Counted from the stretch's first letter, positions 34,420 through 49,214 are shown. The stretch: 64,000 nt of DNA from Spinacia oleracea (GCF_020520425.1 NC_079492.1:112937157-113001156); one strand, 5' to 3'. Program-made: numbers and translations. Notes: a model not told the origin generated them from the letters alone.

Positions 34420-37400
34420 ATCTCCCACTTGTCATTCAGACAAGTGTGCATCAACATTCCTTTGTCACTTAGTGTTACCTACTGAACATAAGGTAAGATC
34501 CAAGCCATCCTTATTAGGTCCAAAAGTGTTTCTCGGATTACAGAGTTCAACTGTCAAACTTTCGCAGAAGGTTAAGCCTAACCATTCTGAGCACGGCCAT
34601 GCATTTTACAGTATCTAACTCTCCGAGAGGCCTTGTTACACAAAAAACACCATATCCTATCAAAGATAGGAGGACAATCCATTCTTGCAATCTATGAACA
34701 CTCACTCTGATTCATAGTACGCTCAATAACTGCTTTTATAGCCTCCTTTTACGGTGCGACGTTTAGCTAGTATCAAAGCGAACTAATTCTCAAACGAGCA
34801 GACATAATCGTTCATGTTCTGAGGAATGGTTCTAATCACCATTAATGAGAACTACCTATGACATGACTTTAATCTCTTAAAGTGTTCTCATGGTCAATCC
34901 GATACAAGATCCAATAAGTATCTATGCAAATAATTTCTGACATCCAGTCCATCTAGTTCAAGAAACATAACTATAAATCAACTTGCAATCTAATCTTCAT
35001 TAGTCATTGGTCGTCCACCTTTCAATGACCAGGATTAGGGATCCTTTGTGACTTCAATATTCAAGTTCACTTATGGGTGTTTCTTTGTCGAAGAATCCAT
35101 CTTGACATCCCATTTGAATGATTTGAATCACATGGACTTATCATCTAATACTAAACCAAGATTAAATGAACTATGAAATATAATTTCATAAATGATAAAT
35201 GTTTAAACCAAATGCTTACCAATTTGTGGGCCTCTAACCCAAAATCAAGCATTTAATGTTTTACAAATATAGGCCTTTCACCCAATACTTAAAACATTCA
35301 TGGAACTCAAACTTGATTCCATATCTGCATATAAATGCTGTGTATCATTCAATGCAGAGGTTTAGTTTATCATACTTTGCTATCCTTAGCATCTTTTCTA
35401 TCGAAAGCCTTTCGATGTAAGATGAAAAGATCTTTGAATATGTTTCTAGAATGATCTAGCCTTTCGTTGCTGTTTAGAATGATAATCATATCTAAAATAG
35501 AAAATCATCCAGGTAGCAGACTTGTGATCAACCTGAGTTCATTGAAGAACTCCCACTAAAAACAATTCCCTTTCATTGCTTCTTAGGCAACAATGAATTC
35601 ATTTCAATTATGTAGAATTTCAAATGATGCTTCCTTTTGGAATGCTCCAACCAGTTCACATAGATGTGGGCCGGGAGATACATCTTTCAACTGAGAACTT
35701 GGAAACTAATCATTGATTCAGTTTCCCATGCATCACATATGGTTTAGAACCTAGCTATGTTACCACCTTTTAATCACGACGCCTAATTGCCCGTGTATGT
35801 TTGTGGTTTGCCTAACAACAAGATTCAACTTTTGCTTAGGCAAATGCATGTAGCATCAAAACTTTAGTTATCTTCACTTCCTCTTATCAAGTGCTCATCC
35901 TACATATCCAAATGTATTGGATGTTCTTGATACTGTTCCAATGATCTTTGATCCAGATCAATAGAGATTGGTATAAACTCGTCATGATCCAATGTTGACG
36001 AGTTATCTTGGCGATCTATATATCACATTATACATGATTTATTGTAATGAAAAAAACCATTCGCATTTTAAAATCTATCCATGTAACTTTTAGCTTCATT
36101 CTGTTTCAAGAGACACTGAATCTTACTAAAATCTTGGCATTGCCATGTGATATAAGGTGAAGGCACCTCTTCAAGGTCCTTCATGCTTAACTTTAGTGAT
36201 AACAACCTAGCTTTATACTTAGTTAAAGCATTCATAACTTAGACTTAATCATATGGGATGAGAGTCTCTTTTGAGTCTCTCCATTGTGTTTGATTTAGTA
36301 ATTACTTTTACAGAATCCAAACAACGCTTTAGATCCTATCCAATAGATCTTTAACCCAGTATGTTCTAAGTTTCGCCATGGTTCTAATAAAATACTTTCA
36401 AATCTAACCATTTAGAATTTGAATGTCATTTTCAATACAGAGATATGTATCTCATATATAGAACCAATAAACTGGACTTAGCTCCCACTAAACTCCTCAT
36501 CTATAAGATGATCCATATTTTCATAAAGCTATGATTTCTCAATAGCCTTTTAGACAAATATGGTCCAATTCCCACTTGCATGCTTTAATCTAAGAATATA
36601 TTTCTTAAGCTTGCTCTTTTATCTAGCATCCAAAACTTTTACATTGTGTGATGTACACAATTCCTTTCTACAAGTCCAATTGAGTAAGGTGTTTCGTTTT
36701 CCAATTTCCATATTTCCATATGCAATGATTGCTAGATTTATCCAAAATAGTTCAAGCATTCCGACTTGGTGAAAAAGATTTCAACATTATCAACGTCGTG
36801 AAGTTGTTTACAATCTTTAACCACCAATCTAGCTTCTCTTTTGTATGTGTATACAATATCATCTTTGTATGTTTTGAAAACATGTTTACAACCAATGGGA
36901 GTGAATCCTTTATGCAAATCAACGTTTAGAAAACATGTTTGCAACTAATGGGAGTGAACCCTTTATGCAAATCAACCAAATCATAGATTTGATTCTTCAA
37001 GATGAAGGTACTTTGGATGAAATGGCCTCAAACCATTTTTGTATGGCCTCGAACCATACTTATGTTTCTGATGGCCTCAAACCATACTTGGGAATTTTTA
37101 ATTCGTCGTAGCTAACTTGTAATTCGTATGTTTTTGAAGCACTTTCCAAAGTCTTCATAGTTTTCATTCCTTAAGATATCTATGTATCTATCTTCGTTGA
37201 ATTCTATTCCTTATACGATTTACTTAGGTATTGAACATCAAACGTTAGTGTCTATAAAGACATTACTCAATTCCTTTGAGTATTAGGATTCTCTTGAAGC
37301 ACTTCTAACGTCTTCCTGAAGCTCTTCCAAAGGCTTCTAAGTACGGAGCTTTTCCAAAGACTCCTAAGTATCTTACATTTGTTTGTTGCTTGACTCGAAG

Positions 37401-40400
37401 TCCATTCGAGGTCAATTTTCTCCCACTTGCCTTTTTGGAAATATGATGGTTTCCTAAAAGACATTATCTTAAGCAACAACCATATGTTCTCAGATTTGTG
37501 GTAGAATCAATACCTTTTGTTTCTATGAGTCGCTCATAAAGAAACATATATCTATCCTTGAGTTTGTTTGATGAAACACTAACTCCCACTGGGTTCGACA
37601 ACCCTAGATATATATGTACTGAAAAGATGTACTGAACCGAAGTTCAATCCTTATGACATCTTATCCTTAGCTTTGACAACCTTGTTTAGTGTGATAGTCA
37701 CTTGAGAGTATCATTTAGAAACTATATAGGAAAATAGTCGTGATTATCGTTAATCGAAATAGATTCCGATTTCTCCATTTGGACATACCATATTCTTATG
37801 GAGCTTTGATTGTTATAATGCCATATAAACAATCTAGATAATCTTTCTTGGCTCATGCAAACATCACCTTGACCCTAGCCTAGATGTTCCAAAATTCTTG
37901 CCAAGTTGATTTTATACCCTTTTGTGAATTACATCGAAGTATTTCACATATTTCACTTTGAGTAAATATAGCCATATTTTCTCAAATTCTTGTGAAATAG
38001 GTAGGTCATAAAATCCATCTTTGGCCCATGAACTTCATTGTCTAGAAACTTCTAACAATAGTCCATTTCTATGTCATGTTCAACAAGCAAGACCCACGTG
38101 TCTTAAATTAACCAACTTTCAGAAATCCATGCCATGGAATCTTAGAATGTTGACTTGTTGATATGATCGTATGACATGGCCAAAGATATGTGGAACACAA
38201 ATCAAAATGTTTGATTTGAACCTTCTTAAGTTTGAGTGTGAAGAGATTCGTTTGTTTATTAATCAATCATATGACTCAACCCTTAAATGACCATTTCATT
38301 CAAATAAACACTCAACGAATGTTTTTGTTTACTTTGAATGTGAGTCTTTGCGTTGTCCAAATAGAAATTGATTATGATGATTAATGGAATATAATACCAT
38401 TAAGTTCCAGCCTTTAGAAGGACTTTAAAACAAACATGATGACTCTACAATTAATGTAGCACAACTTTTCTTCATTTCCCACTTGTAGGTCAAAAACTAG
38501 ACTTAGCTCCCGGAATTTGAGTTCTTAACAAGAGTTTAGAACTTCAAGCGGTAATCTAATACCATAGGAGTTTATTTGCTAAGTCGTTTCTCTTTAACAT
38601 AAACTGCAAGGTAGAAATTGAATATTGAATTCATTTCTTTTGTTCCCCTTTCCTATCCTTTCTAGCACGTTTTCTTATAGTCCTAAAGATTTTACTCTTT
38701 GCTTGATCTTCTTACTTTGTTACGCTTACAAAGTCCCTTTCTTTTGTTCACTTTGAATGACAACATCCAATGAGTCTAATTCATTATCGAATCAAAAGAA
38801 AATTGGTTGCTAACCATTGGTTATACATGAGTCTTTAACTCAATACTTCATTATTTCAAAACTACCCAGTATTCTGAATATATGAGGTCCAATTGGTCTA
38901 CCATTCAAATTCTAGTTTGAAAACAACCATGAAGATCACTATAAGAAAATAGCATTCAAGATACGCTCTCACTCTCCTTTTCTTTGAGAATCTCTCTCAA
39001 AATAGTTACCAATCGATCGAGGAAATATCGCAGTTCTATTGTCCGAACGCAATAAGGTTGAAGATGTACTATTCTACAGAATGAAATAGCAAAGAAAACA
39101 TTTATCATACTTTAATAACTTGAAATAAAAGCATTGACGCAATCATCAAAGCTATTAAACATTTCATTCATGCAAAAAGCAAAAACATGGTCCAAAATGA
39201 ATGAAACGATTCCAAGACCCCAAAATTCCTAAAATCCTTAAGCAGCTTTAGCATGTCTTAAGTAGTTTAAGATTTTAGGTAAGCAAAACCTATTGCTAGT
39301 AATCTCCAAATTACTCTTGGTTAATAAATTAATGCCATAATTTATCCCATTGCCACAACTTAATGCCATTGTTGTTTGAGTTGTAACCACAATCAACGTG
39401 CACCTTTAGGACGCCTTACCACCTAAGTCAACTAAAATAGCACCTCGCTTTAACGTAAACCTACTATCTTAGATCCCTAGATTTTTGTAAGTGTTGATTT
39501 GGAAGGCAACTTTTAAACTCAATATTACTTGGACCTAGTTGTTTCTATGTTGGTTCGATTATTAAGTGAACTTAAAACTAATCGATTCGTAGGAAACAAC
39601 CTGTTCATGCAAAGCATACATACATTCATACATTCACGCATAATATATATATTTAATTGCATAAATAAATGGTGATCTAGTATGGCCCAAAACATCTTGT
39701 CTTGAAGCATCCAATCTTCATCACCTCCTTGTTAGCTTGGCATCGTCTTGAATCTTCGTTCAAATGCTAACTTAAAGTTCTAAACTTAGAAATACTTGAA
39801 AATAATAAAATTACATCAAAATTTCCATGGTACGCAGACCATATTTAAAACTTTACATTCAAAGATAGAACGGTACGCAGACCGTATTTAACTATCCTAA
39901 ATTGGCCATACTAGTCACTTGGAGTACCTGCATTACATAAAATATATATTCTATGCATTCACCCATTCGTATGCTAAAACGAATGACCCATATTAATATG
40001 CAAGTATTTACGTGAATTAATTAAAATTCACGTTCACATAAACGCGTCCTAAAAGATTAATCAATTTCCAAATTATTAATCCTTAGACTTTATTCTAATT
40101 AAAAATGAATTTAATTAAAATAATGCGACCTACGAAAATAATTAAAAAATAATTATTTCATTTTAATTTCATTTAGTGGCTCCCACTCAAACCAATAATT
40201 ATTCCGGATAATTAATTATGAAATATTGAATTAAACTCGCAGCCCGGACCAAGCAAATAAAATATTAAATTAAATATCCCGTTAGCCCAAATTAATGCAA
40301 ATATACGAAGCTCAACGAATTAAACGATTTTTAACAAAAAAGTCCAATTACTTAGTCGGGCTAGGCTTGCGCCCAGCCCAATGCCTTGCGTGAGGCCCAA

Positions 40401-41130
40401 GACTGCACGAGCAAGGTTCGCACACACCCAGCCCCGCGCGCGCATCGCGTCCCCGCAGCTATGCTGCCCCTGCGTGCGTGTTGTGCGTCGTGTGTGTGTT
40501 GGACGTCGCATGGCTCGCGCCTTGCTTCGTCGCCGCCCCGCAAGCAATGCCGCCTGCCCCTTCCTCGCCCAGCGCGCACGAGGCACGCAACGTAGCTGCT
40601 GCTGCCCATGTCGCATGCGGCTCGGTCCAAGCACAATGGCCTCGTATGGCTCGACGAGCCATACGTCCACCATGCTCATGTTCGTGCCTTTGGTTCGTAA
40701 TACGGACCAACTTAATTAAAATTAAATTTAATTCACGAACTTGCATTAATTTTATTTTTCAAAAAAGTTACGATTTTTATTTTCGAAAAACAACGATTTT
40801 TTACGATTTAATAAACTTTAACGACAATCCCATTTCGTAAAATTAATAAATCAAGGGCTAACATTATTCAAACTTTTAAGAACGATCGAATCAACATTAA
40901 AGTTTGAACTTTTAATTAATAAAATCCGAAGCTTTAAATCGTTCATAAACAATTAAATTTCAGATTTTTAATAATTTGGTTTAAGTGCGATTAAAATTAA
41001 CGAAACCATTCAAAATTTTAATCCATTAATTTTTAAAATTAGCCACTGACCCCTGAAATTATATCCCCTTTCCCAATTAATCGAATTATTAAACCAAAAT
41101 TAATTAAAATTCAATTAGGGTTTATCCCCC
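34420..41130 (-). mobile_element. Interior of the large copia: 3' UTR, decayed pol, leader
   Basis: Next to the LTR is a purine tract (AAGTGGGAGAT on the minus strand). The first 350 bp are strongly similar to 63587-64000. The copia RT entry block is recognisable on the minus strand at about 37000-36738 (GFTPIGCKHVFKTYKDD, ARLVVKDCKQ). Elsewhere the reading is too decayed to assign. ATGGCCTC(A/G)AACCAT repeats occur at 37020-37090. A GC-rich stretch at 40360-40680 has open frames on both strands that I do not consider genes. Confidence 0.55.
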
Positions 41131-41559
41131 ACTTTGACTGAGTCTTGGAGTAAGACGATGGTCAAAGTATCAGACGAAGTGCGTCATACAAGCCATGGTG
41201 TATGTGACCGGTTTTGCGAGGGTCTCACGATCCCCCGAGTGATAACATTTGACTTAAGGATCATCACTTGAAGTGTTAACATATTCCTCACGTGTCATTG
41301 GAATTTGTTAAGTATAGGAACTCCCTCACTTTGTCATCGGAAGTACCTACAGATGTATAGAAACTCCCTCACTTTGTCATTGGAAGTATCTACAGATGTT
41401 TTCAAAATCAAAGCTATAAAGTGTAACCAGGCCTGGCCAAGCCTGATCACGAGGTAAAAATGTTTTTAAAGATTCTCATTTTCAGGGTTAGCTAAACGAG
41501 AAAACCCCCTTTGTTTTTATAGGACGTAAAACGAAGGAAAATCCAGCACATCGCTCTTT

Positions 41560-42070
41560 TTTGGAAAAGCGGAAAACCAATCCTTTGATTTTTGGAAAAG
41601 GGAAACCATCTTTTGATTTTTGGAAAAAGATAAACCATCTTTTGATTTTTGGAAAAGATAAACCATCCTTTGATTTTTGGAAAAAGATAAATCACCCTTT
41701 GATTTTTGGAAAAGGAGAAACCGGGAAAAGTTATTGCTGCGACAAGTAAGGACCTGCGCGGTTAGTGGCGCAGACCCCACCCGCTGAAGGTGGGCGAGCC
41801 TGTTTTTGTTGTTTTTTTTTTTGAATATTTTTTTTGAAAACTGAGGACCTGCGTGGTTAGTGACGCAGACCCCGCCGGCTGAAGATGGCGAGCCTGTTTT
41901 TTTGAAGATTTCATTTTGTTATTATTTTTGTTTTCGAAAACTGAGGACCTACGCGTTTTAGTGACACAGACCCCGCCAACTGAAGGTGGGCGAACCTGAA
42001 TTTTTTTTTTTTATTTTTATTGGGGACTCGCATGGTTCTGACGCGATCCTGCCTGATTGAGGCGGGCCAG
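41560..42070. repeat. Two adjacent tandem arrays in the Tat-like element
   Basis: At 41560-41725 about five copies of a 30-34 bp unit with TTTGATTTTTGGAAAA. At 41748-42070 three and a half copies of a ~100-bp unit with GAGGACCTGCG(T/C)GGTTAGTG and CAGACCCC(G/A)CC(G/C)GCTGAAG. Such arrays between the antisense frame and 3' LTR are common in Tat elements. Confidence 0.8.
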
Positions 42071-43183
42071 AATCTATTTCATTTATCCTTGGAATTTCTT
42101 TTGAGAATTTTTTATTCATTCTTGTAAGAGGGAGTTCTCTCGAGAAATGCTCGGGTTTAGTTGTAACCTGAATGTGGGTTGGCAACGTGTCTAAACAGAC
42201 CATCGTTTCGCGGCCGTCTGCCTTTCATGGCTTTGAACAAGTCTTTACGGCCCATAGGATGTATGTCACCGTTGAGAACTGGCCTAGTTATGCCACTACT
42301 TAGGTCCTTGCGAAATGACTGGTGGGACCATATGCGAATGTTAACGGAGACCTTTGCTTTGAGGTCGAGTTCGTTTTAGAATTTGTCCAAGGGCGGGACG
42401 CGGCCTGGAAGCGTTGTTCCAACTTGCATCGTGTATTTTCTTTCTTTCGAGCCCCCAAGCATTCGTATTTGATGGTTGCTCTTTACCAAGAAGAGTGCGT
42501 ATTTTATAACGTCCTTGATCGTGTTTGGGATCATGCTCGTAAGTGCGAGCGACCTTGGTAGTGGTATGCTACTTTTATGAAATCGTGGAGTGCGACTTCA
42601 TTTTCCGGGCGACAAAGTCCATTTCATTTTTTTTCAATGATTAATGCATCGAGCTTACTTCGGCCCGGATTGACCCTTTTTTTTTGACAAATAAACGTTT
42701 TTAACTTGAGAAACCAACGACGTAATGATTTTTTTTGTTCCGAAGAATGACCTTGGTTAATATATTTTTTATTGCTTTTTTAAAAAAAAAAATGTACACA
42801 TATTTTGGAGACGTGTCTAAGTTTCGACACTTGCTTTCACCATTTGGGCTCTAAAAATATTTTGGGCTTGATCTTGGTTAAAACAGGGCCCCGTGTCTAC
42901 TAACACGGTTTTGGGCGTTTTCCTGGTTTGCGTTTTGGAAGAGTCGGGCCTTGGGCTGCATTTTCAACGCCCTGTGCCAAGCGTTAGATATTCCGGCGCC
43001 CAGCCTCGGGCGCTGAAAATGCTGCCTTAGCAGCCCCTTTTTTTTATTTTCCGAGATTTCTCAACGCGTTTCCGAATGGGATTAGGATGATTTCGTGTAT
43101 ATATAGGGGGTTAAGTACGTTTTTCTTTTCCACCACTGCCAACTTCTTCTCTCAATTATCTAGCTTTATTTTTTACTCTCGCC

Positions 43184-44984
43184 ATGTCGATTCCTCCTTT
43201 CTCCCTCCAACGAGCTGTTAGACGCTGGCTTAGAGCTCTTAATCACACAGAAAAGGTTTTGTTGAAAGGATACCACTTAGAGGCACTTTTAGGCTTACAA
43301 CAAATTAACATTGATTATAACTTTCTGTATGCCGCCCTAACCTTTTGGGATTCTCATCACCATGTTTTTGTTTTCCGGGGCAACGAGGTATGCCCTTTAC
43401 CAGATGAATTTATCGCAATCCTGGGTTATCCTACTAATGCTACTCCTGCTACCCCTGGCACTGTTGAAGAGGGTAAAACAACTATAGGGGCTTTCCTAGG
43501 ACTAGATGATGAAATGCTTGCTGAGATCATTGTGGGTGATAAGGTTAATTTGGCGAAACTTGCAAAACATCAGTTTAGGCCTAGTAAAAATATGACTGAA
43601 AAGAAATTGAATATCCGGGCACTTGTGTTCTGCTTGTTGAACCACTATTTACTGTCGAATAACAATGGTGAGTTTGGCGATATAAGGTTGATTCCCCTGA
43701 TCAGTCAAATGGAGAGTTGTTATTCTATCATGCCGTTGATTGTTGCTGAGACCTTGTTGGGTGCGGATGAGTTAAAGAAGGATGCCAAGTCTGAAAATTT
43801 TAAGGGGAGCCCCCTATTGCTGCAGGTAATTGATCGTTTATTTGCGCGCATATAATTATTTTTTCTTTTCGTTTGCCTCTGCCTGTAGCTGATTTTCAGT
43901 GCCCAGGGCTGGGGGTCGGAATTTCTGGCGCCTGGTCCTGGGCGTTGAAATTGCGTCTCAGGCCTTATTATTTTTCTGATCGCACCCGTTTTTTGCAGAC
44001 TTGGCTCATGGAACGACTTAGGCTTCTAGAAGCTCCTGCCGATCCTAAACATTTCGCCCTATAGCTTTAGGCAACCGAAAGTATTTGCACCAAGGCCAGG
44101 ACGAGGCCGAATGGGCCTCTTATTTTGCTCATGGCATATGCTCTATTAAGTGGGTGGTACCGTGGTGGGGCTTGACTAATATGACGGGGGGTTCCGAGTC
44201 GGTGGTTCATGTTTCTTTGTTGGGGCTACCTCGGCCTGTTTACATTTTTCCTTACCGAGTCATGCGACAATACGGCTTAAGGCAGACTATCCCATTTGCT
44301 GATACGGTACCACCTAAAGTAGCGGTTTTTTCACGAGCACAGGTTCAAGCGTGGGCTAAGTATTATGGTGGCCTCCCGCGTTGGACCGTGACTACAGATG
44401 GTTTTGTTGGTCTTTCCGAGAATTATAAGTTGTGGATGAATTCCGATGATAAGGCTGTGAGAACTAAGGCTCGAAATGAAGAGCCGGCTGAACTTTTGAT
44501 ACCTCGAGGTAGGGCTAAGTATGAAAACCGTAACCCTGCTAGCTCTCGTGAAAATGGCATTAGGATTGTGAAAGCTCGTCCTGATCGAAAGCGAAAGGAA
44601 ATTCCTCCCCGTTCCAGTTCTAGGCCTAAAAAGGTACCTAACATGAAGGGGTCTGCTGTTCCCAAAAGAAATGGAAGCTCTCGCGGAGATCGTCGCCAGA
44701 ATAATGTATGGGTTAGGAAAGTTCAGCCCCCAGTAGAACCAGTGGCTAATACAACTGATGTTGATAATCCTTCCCCTCCCATTATTTGTGCCCTTGAGGC
44801 TGAGCGGGCTATAGCTGTTCAAACTGAAAATGTTTATGAGGACTTGGCGTCCTTGGAAGTCAGTGTCAAGGAGCCCGTTCTTATGGAGATCGACATAGGG
44901 GTAGCGCAAGAGCCTGTGGGGGTGGACCCTGCGAACATTACCCTCTACAACACTCTATTTGATGACCCGGAAGAACTCGAGTAG
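43184..44984 (+). mobile_element. Antisense open-frame block of the Tat-like element
   Basis: Two plus-strand frames, 43184-43855 and 44085-44984, run opposite to gag. The first has a plant-mobile/DUF7745-like signature (LYAALTFWDSHHHVFVFRG, CPLPDEFIAILGYP). The second begins with HGICSIKWVVPWWG-type sequence and ends in a basic then acidic tail with RKRKEIPPRSSSRPKK. A spliced antisense gene near the 3' end is known in Tat relatives such as Grande and Retand. Function is not known. Treated as part of the fossil. Confidence 0.65.
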
Positions 44985-46397
44985 CGTAGTTCTTGCTAGG
45001 GTGTAGATGCCCCTTTATTTATTTCAGTTGTGTTTGTTTTTCATTTCTTAGCATTTTTGTTTTCCTTCTTATTTTTAAACATTAATAAAGGCGTGATTTT
45101 ATTTTTCTGGTTTCTTTGCTTTCTTGTTCTCGCTTTGCTTCTCTTTTTTATTCGCTTATTTCCAACACTTATGCACATTATATATTTTTTGATTGGACCG
45201 AATCCATAAATGGGATTGCCTACGTATCCTTGTTAAATAACTTTAACTTAGAATCAGGTCGCGCGTAGTTCTAGCTAGAATGAATTTCAAGATGCCGGAT
45301 TCGATAAGTATGTTCTGGGATGGAAACATATTATTTGAAACGGTAGAAATAGGCGATGTTTATTTTGATCTGCTGCTTTGCCAAAAAAAATCTTTTTTTT
45401 TCTTTGAGTACATGTGTTTTGCGCATTATTTGTGTACACCCATAAATAGGCTATATTTTTTAGTTATGTATTTTGTGCATCGTTTTTTTTTGGCATGTAT
45501 ATCTGAATACGTGAACACGTGCTGTACCCCCCAAGTGTTTGTTATTTTTCCGTGTATGTGCGGATAAAATGACGAGCACTTCTGGGAAAACTTTGGCAAG
45601 CAGAGAGTTTCAACGCCCAGACTGGGGCGCTAATGATTTCGGCGCCCAGCCCTGGACGCTGAAAATGATTTCTGGGGTGGTTTTTGGGCGTGTTGCTTCT
45701 TTTGTTTCGCATGTGTCTTGCTTTTATTTCTTTTTTTGTTCTTACTTTTTCATTCGTCAGAAATCAATTTTGACACTATTTCGGAAGCTTTTTGGACTGT
45801 TAGCGTGAGATGCATTTTCGTCCGGATTAATTTTATCTATTCGTGACTCAAAATGGTTTTGAAAACGGAGTTAGGGTGTGAAAGATGTGAAGATCTTTGT
45901 GTGGGCTTTTGGGTGGGTTGAGGTGCGTGTTGTTAATGGTGGGAAAGATGGGTTCATGTATTATGAATTTTTTTTTTTTTGTTGAGTAACATTTTGCATT
46001 ATTGGATTTCCTTTCTTTTTTATTTCTTTGGGTTGCATGGGTTGACTTTTATGATTGCACGGATTGACTTTTATGTCTTGGAGGTACGGTTTATTTTGTG
46101 GGTTTTGAGAATCGGTTTTGATGTCACGATTCAAGACCGAGTGGGCCTTGCTATTGGGCCTAAAGTGGGCCACTTCCTTATATTTTGCGATTTTGTTTTT
46201 GCGAATATGATTAGTGCTTGTTTAGTGTTAGAGCAATTTTTAGGGAAATCTTACGCCTTTATTAATTTGGAAATTAAAGTAAGGAAAACACACTGGAAAT
46301 AAATTAATCTATATTCTAAGGGGTCCTAGGACCATCTCTAGAGTTTTATTATCATCTAAAGAACTACTAGGCATTTTGCTAAAGTGCTCTCTACGGC

Positions 46398-49214
46398 TCA
46401 AGCCTTGGGTTTAGTCTCGTAGAACCTTGGTCCTTCGCCTGTACTCATCTTGAATTCTATTTCCTTTGCATTGACCCACTGATATGTCTCCACCCATCCG
46501 TTCTCGGTCTCTTCTGGTGTTGATATAGGAGTGATTAACCGGGTTGGATTGAAACCTTCATCTTGTAGGGCTAGGGTGGTTATTACAGTCTCGTCCTCCA
46601 TAGGTCTCGATTCGTTAAAAAATGTCCATAGAGCTTGGTTGTCTAATATTTCAGCTGTTTTTAGTCTTGGTGAGGTGGGGTGCCTCATCCATAGTATGGC
46701 AGTCTTGGAAAATTTCAAATCCGGGTTTTAACAGGCCGTCCTGGACAAAGGGTTCAAGGAAGTCGCAGCAGGGGTGTTCTTCTCCTTCTCGGACAAACAT
46801 ACCGTTAAGAGTTCTTTGGTATGGGGGGAGAAGGGCGGTTTGTTTTGTCTTGGCTGGCTTAAGGCGTAGCCTGGACAAGTGGTCAACGATGTCTTCCTCC
46901 GTTGGTGTGTAGCCTAGACCAAAGGGAGTAGTTTTGTTGGGTGGGGGATGGAACATGTTGTTCTTCTTCCTTATGCCCAATGGAGTTCCCGGGAAATAGC
47001 CTTGAGCTAGCAACATTTTAGGGATGACCCGGGACGCTCGCTGGTCTAGAAATGCTAAGTTGTAGTCCTCAATGACCTGGATGACTTCATCCATTTGAAA
47101 ACCGTAAAGGTCTTCTGCAGCATCAGTCGTTCCGACCATAGTACAACTGACGTCGAGAGGAGGGGCGCGTATTTCTAGAATTATCCCGTTATGGTTAAGT
47201 TTAACCATCTGGTGCAAGGTAGAAGCCACACCTCCTAAGTCATGGAGCCAAGGGCACCCTAAGAGGAGGTTGAAAGTGGGCTTGATGTCAATTATCTGAA
47301 ACTCCGTGGTGCGTGCCACAGGCCCGGTTTGTATTGTGAGGTTGATTTTTCCCAACACAGGCCTTCGAGAGTTATCATAGGCTCGTACCCCTTGCGTGGA
47401 GGTTTAGAAGTCATCATTTCCTAGCCCCAAGCAATGGGCGGTTCGTAATGGGCAAACATTTACCGCTGAACCGTTGTCTACGAGTGCTAAGGGGATGTTT
47501 TGTCCTTTGCATCCAACCACTAAATAGAGAGCCTTATTGTGGGCGCCTCCTTCTTTAGGTAAGTCTTTGTCAGTAAAAACTATTGCTTTTTCCTCAACAT
47601 CTCTGGTGACGTGACTAACCAACAAGTCAGGTGTGATGTCTGTAGGGACTGAGATGAGGTCAAGTGAGCGAATAAGTTTTTCACGATGTTCCTTTGAAGT
47701 GCACATGAGATCCCAGATGGTAATCTCGGCTTTGGTTCTTTTTAGTTGCTTCAAGAGAGGATTTTCGATGACTTCTGCGACGGTGGTGTGCCGCACGTTT
47801 TCAGGAGTCTGTCTGACTGGGATGTCGTCCACGGGAGGTGGGCGAATATCCTGCTGGTATACCCTTCCGGACCGAGTGAGATTGTCAACTCCGAGCTCTT
47901 GAGGGGTGGTGTCAATGGGAGAGTGCCCGGGCCAAGTTTTAGTAAAGAGGTCCTGGCCCGATACCTGGACAGGTAGATATCTTCAGCATCATCATCCCAC
48001 ACACCGCACACTTCTCTCTCGATTTGATCCATGGGGACCATGGCGAGTGGTGCACCTTGGGGCGTAATATACACCGTAGGGTCAAAGCTCATATTTTCTG
48101 GTTGATCGAGAGAGATGTGACAAGAGCCGAGTGGGCTCTTGTTGTTGTTGGGTTTGCCAACGTTAGGGAGGGTTATTATTTCATCTTCTATCATATCCTG
48201 GATCGTGTTTTTTAGATTCCAGCAGTTTTCAGTATCATGCCCATTTCCTTGATGGAACTCGCAGCGGGCGCCCTCGACCCAGTATTTATTTTTGAATGGA
48301 GGGTCGGGTGTGGGGCCTATGGGCCTTAGTTTTCCTTGTTTGGTTAGCCTTTGGAAGGCTTGTACTAGAGTTGACCCGAGTGGGGCAAACTTTCGGTCTC
48401 GGGTCCATATCCCGGGGCTCCTTCGGGTTGGGGTTTCTTCTACGGCGTGGACCTCTTGGGCTTGAGGTGTGTGGCCCCTGTTGTAGGTATTACTTTTGTA
48501 TGCAGGCTTGCTTTGTACTGTTTTTGTGAGGTCATCCTCGATCTTTATTCCTACATCGTAAACCCTTTTGAAAGTGTCAAGGCCCAAGTATCTAAGATGT
48601 TGTTTATAAGCTGGGTCTAGGTTGTCAATGAACTTTTGGACCAATTCAGTTTCATGAGGCCTATTGATTAATTGGGCCGCTTGGTCCCTCCATCTAGCAA
48701 AGTAGGTCGTGAAACCTTCATTTTTCTTTTGGAAGAGGACTCCCAGCTCGCGCATGGTGACTTGAAAATCCATGTTTGACGAGTATTGCTTGATGAAGAC
48801 ATTGACAAAGTCCTCCCAAGTGGGGAAGAGCTTAGGGTCCTGGTGGTAGTACCATTTGAGTGGCACAGGTTCCAAGGATAAAGAAAAGGCAGGCAGATAC
48901 ATGGACTTGTCCACACCTTTCAAGTTCATAGCATTCAGAAAGCTCAAGAGATGATCACGGGGATTGTCCGTGGCTTTGAACTTCGGTAAGTCGGATGAAC
49001 TAAACTTTTCCGGTAGTTTGCCGGGAAAAGGTTCAGGATCGAGGGAGAAATACTTGCTCCCCATAGTTTGCTGCAGAACCATTTTTTCGATCTTCTTCTC
49101 GTTATCGAGGTCATGTTTGGCCTGCGCAGCCGCTAAGGATTCGTTTTCCATTTTCAGTTGATTCATAAGTAGGGTCATTTGGGCCATTTGGTCCCGCAGC
49201 TCTTCCATGGACAT
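46398..49214 (-). mobile_element. gag-protease region of the Tat-like element
   Basis: Gag starts near 49214 with a coiled-coil-like head (LRDQMAQMTLLMNQLKMENE), then the retrotransposon gag core (PFPGKLPEKF, AFSLSLEPVPLKWYY, FIKQYSSNMDFQVTMREL, GFTTYFARWRDQAAQLI). A zinc-knuckle-like segment (CEFHQGNGHDTENCWNLK) and an aspartic protease site (ALVDNGSAVNVCPL) follow. The region reads as several frames and is broken. Confidence 0.8.

Noticed and set aside
40320-40840. Long overlapping frames on both strands in a GC-rich block
   Set aside because: Six-frame openness from GC richness; no motif; inside the copia fossil.
41131-42560. Search for a second LTR of the Tat-like element
   Set aside because: No stretch here resembles 50622-52066 by eye; left boundary kept as approximate.
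44331-44909. 192-codon minus-strand frame
   Set aside because: Shadow of the plus-strand frame with recognisable motifs at 44085-44984.
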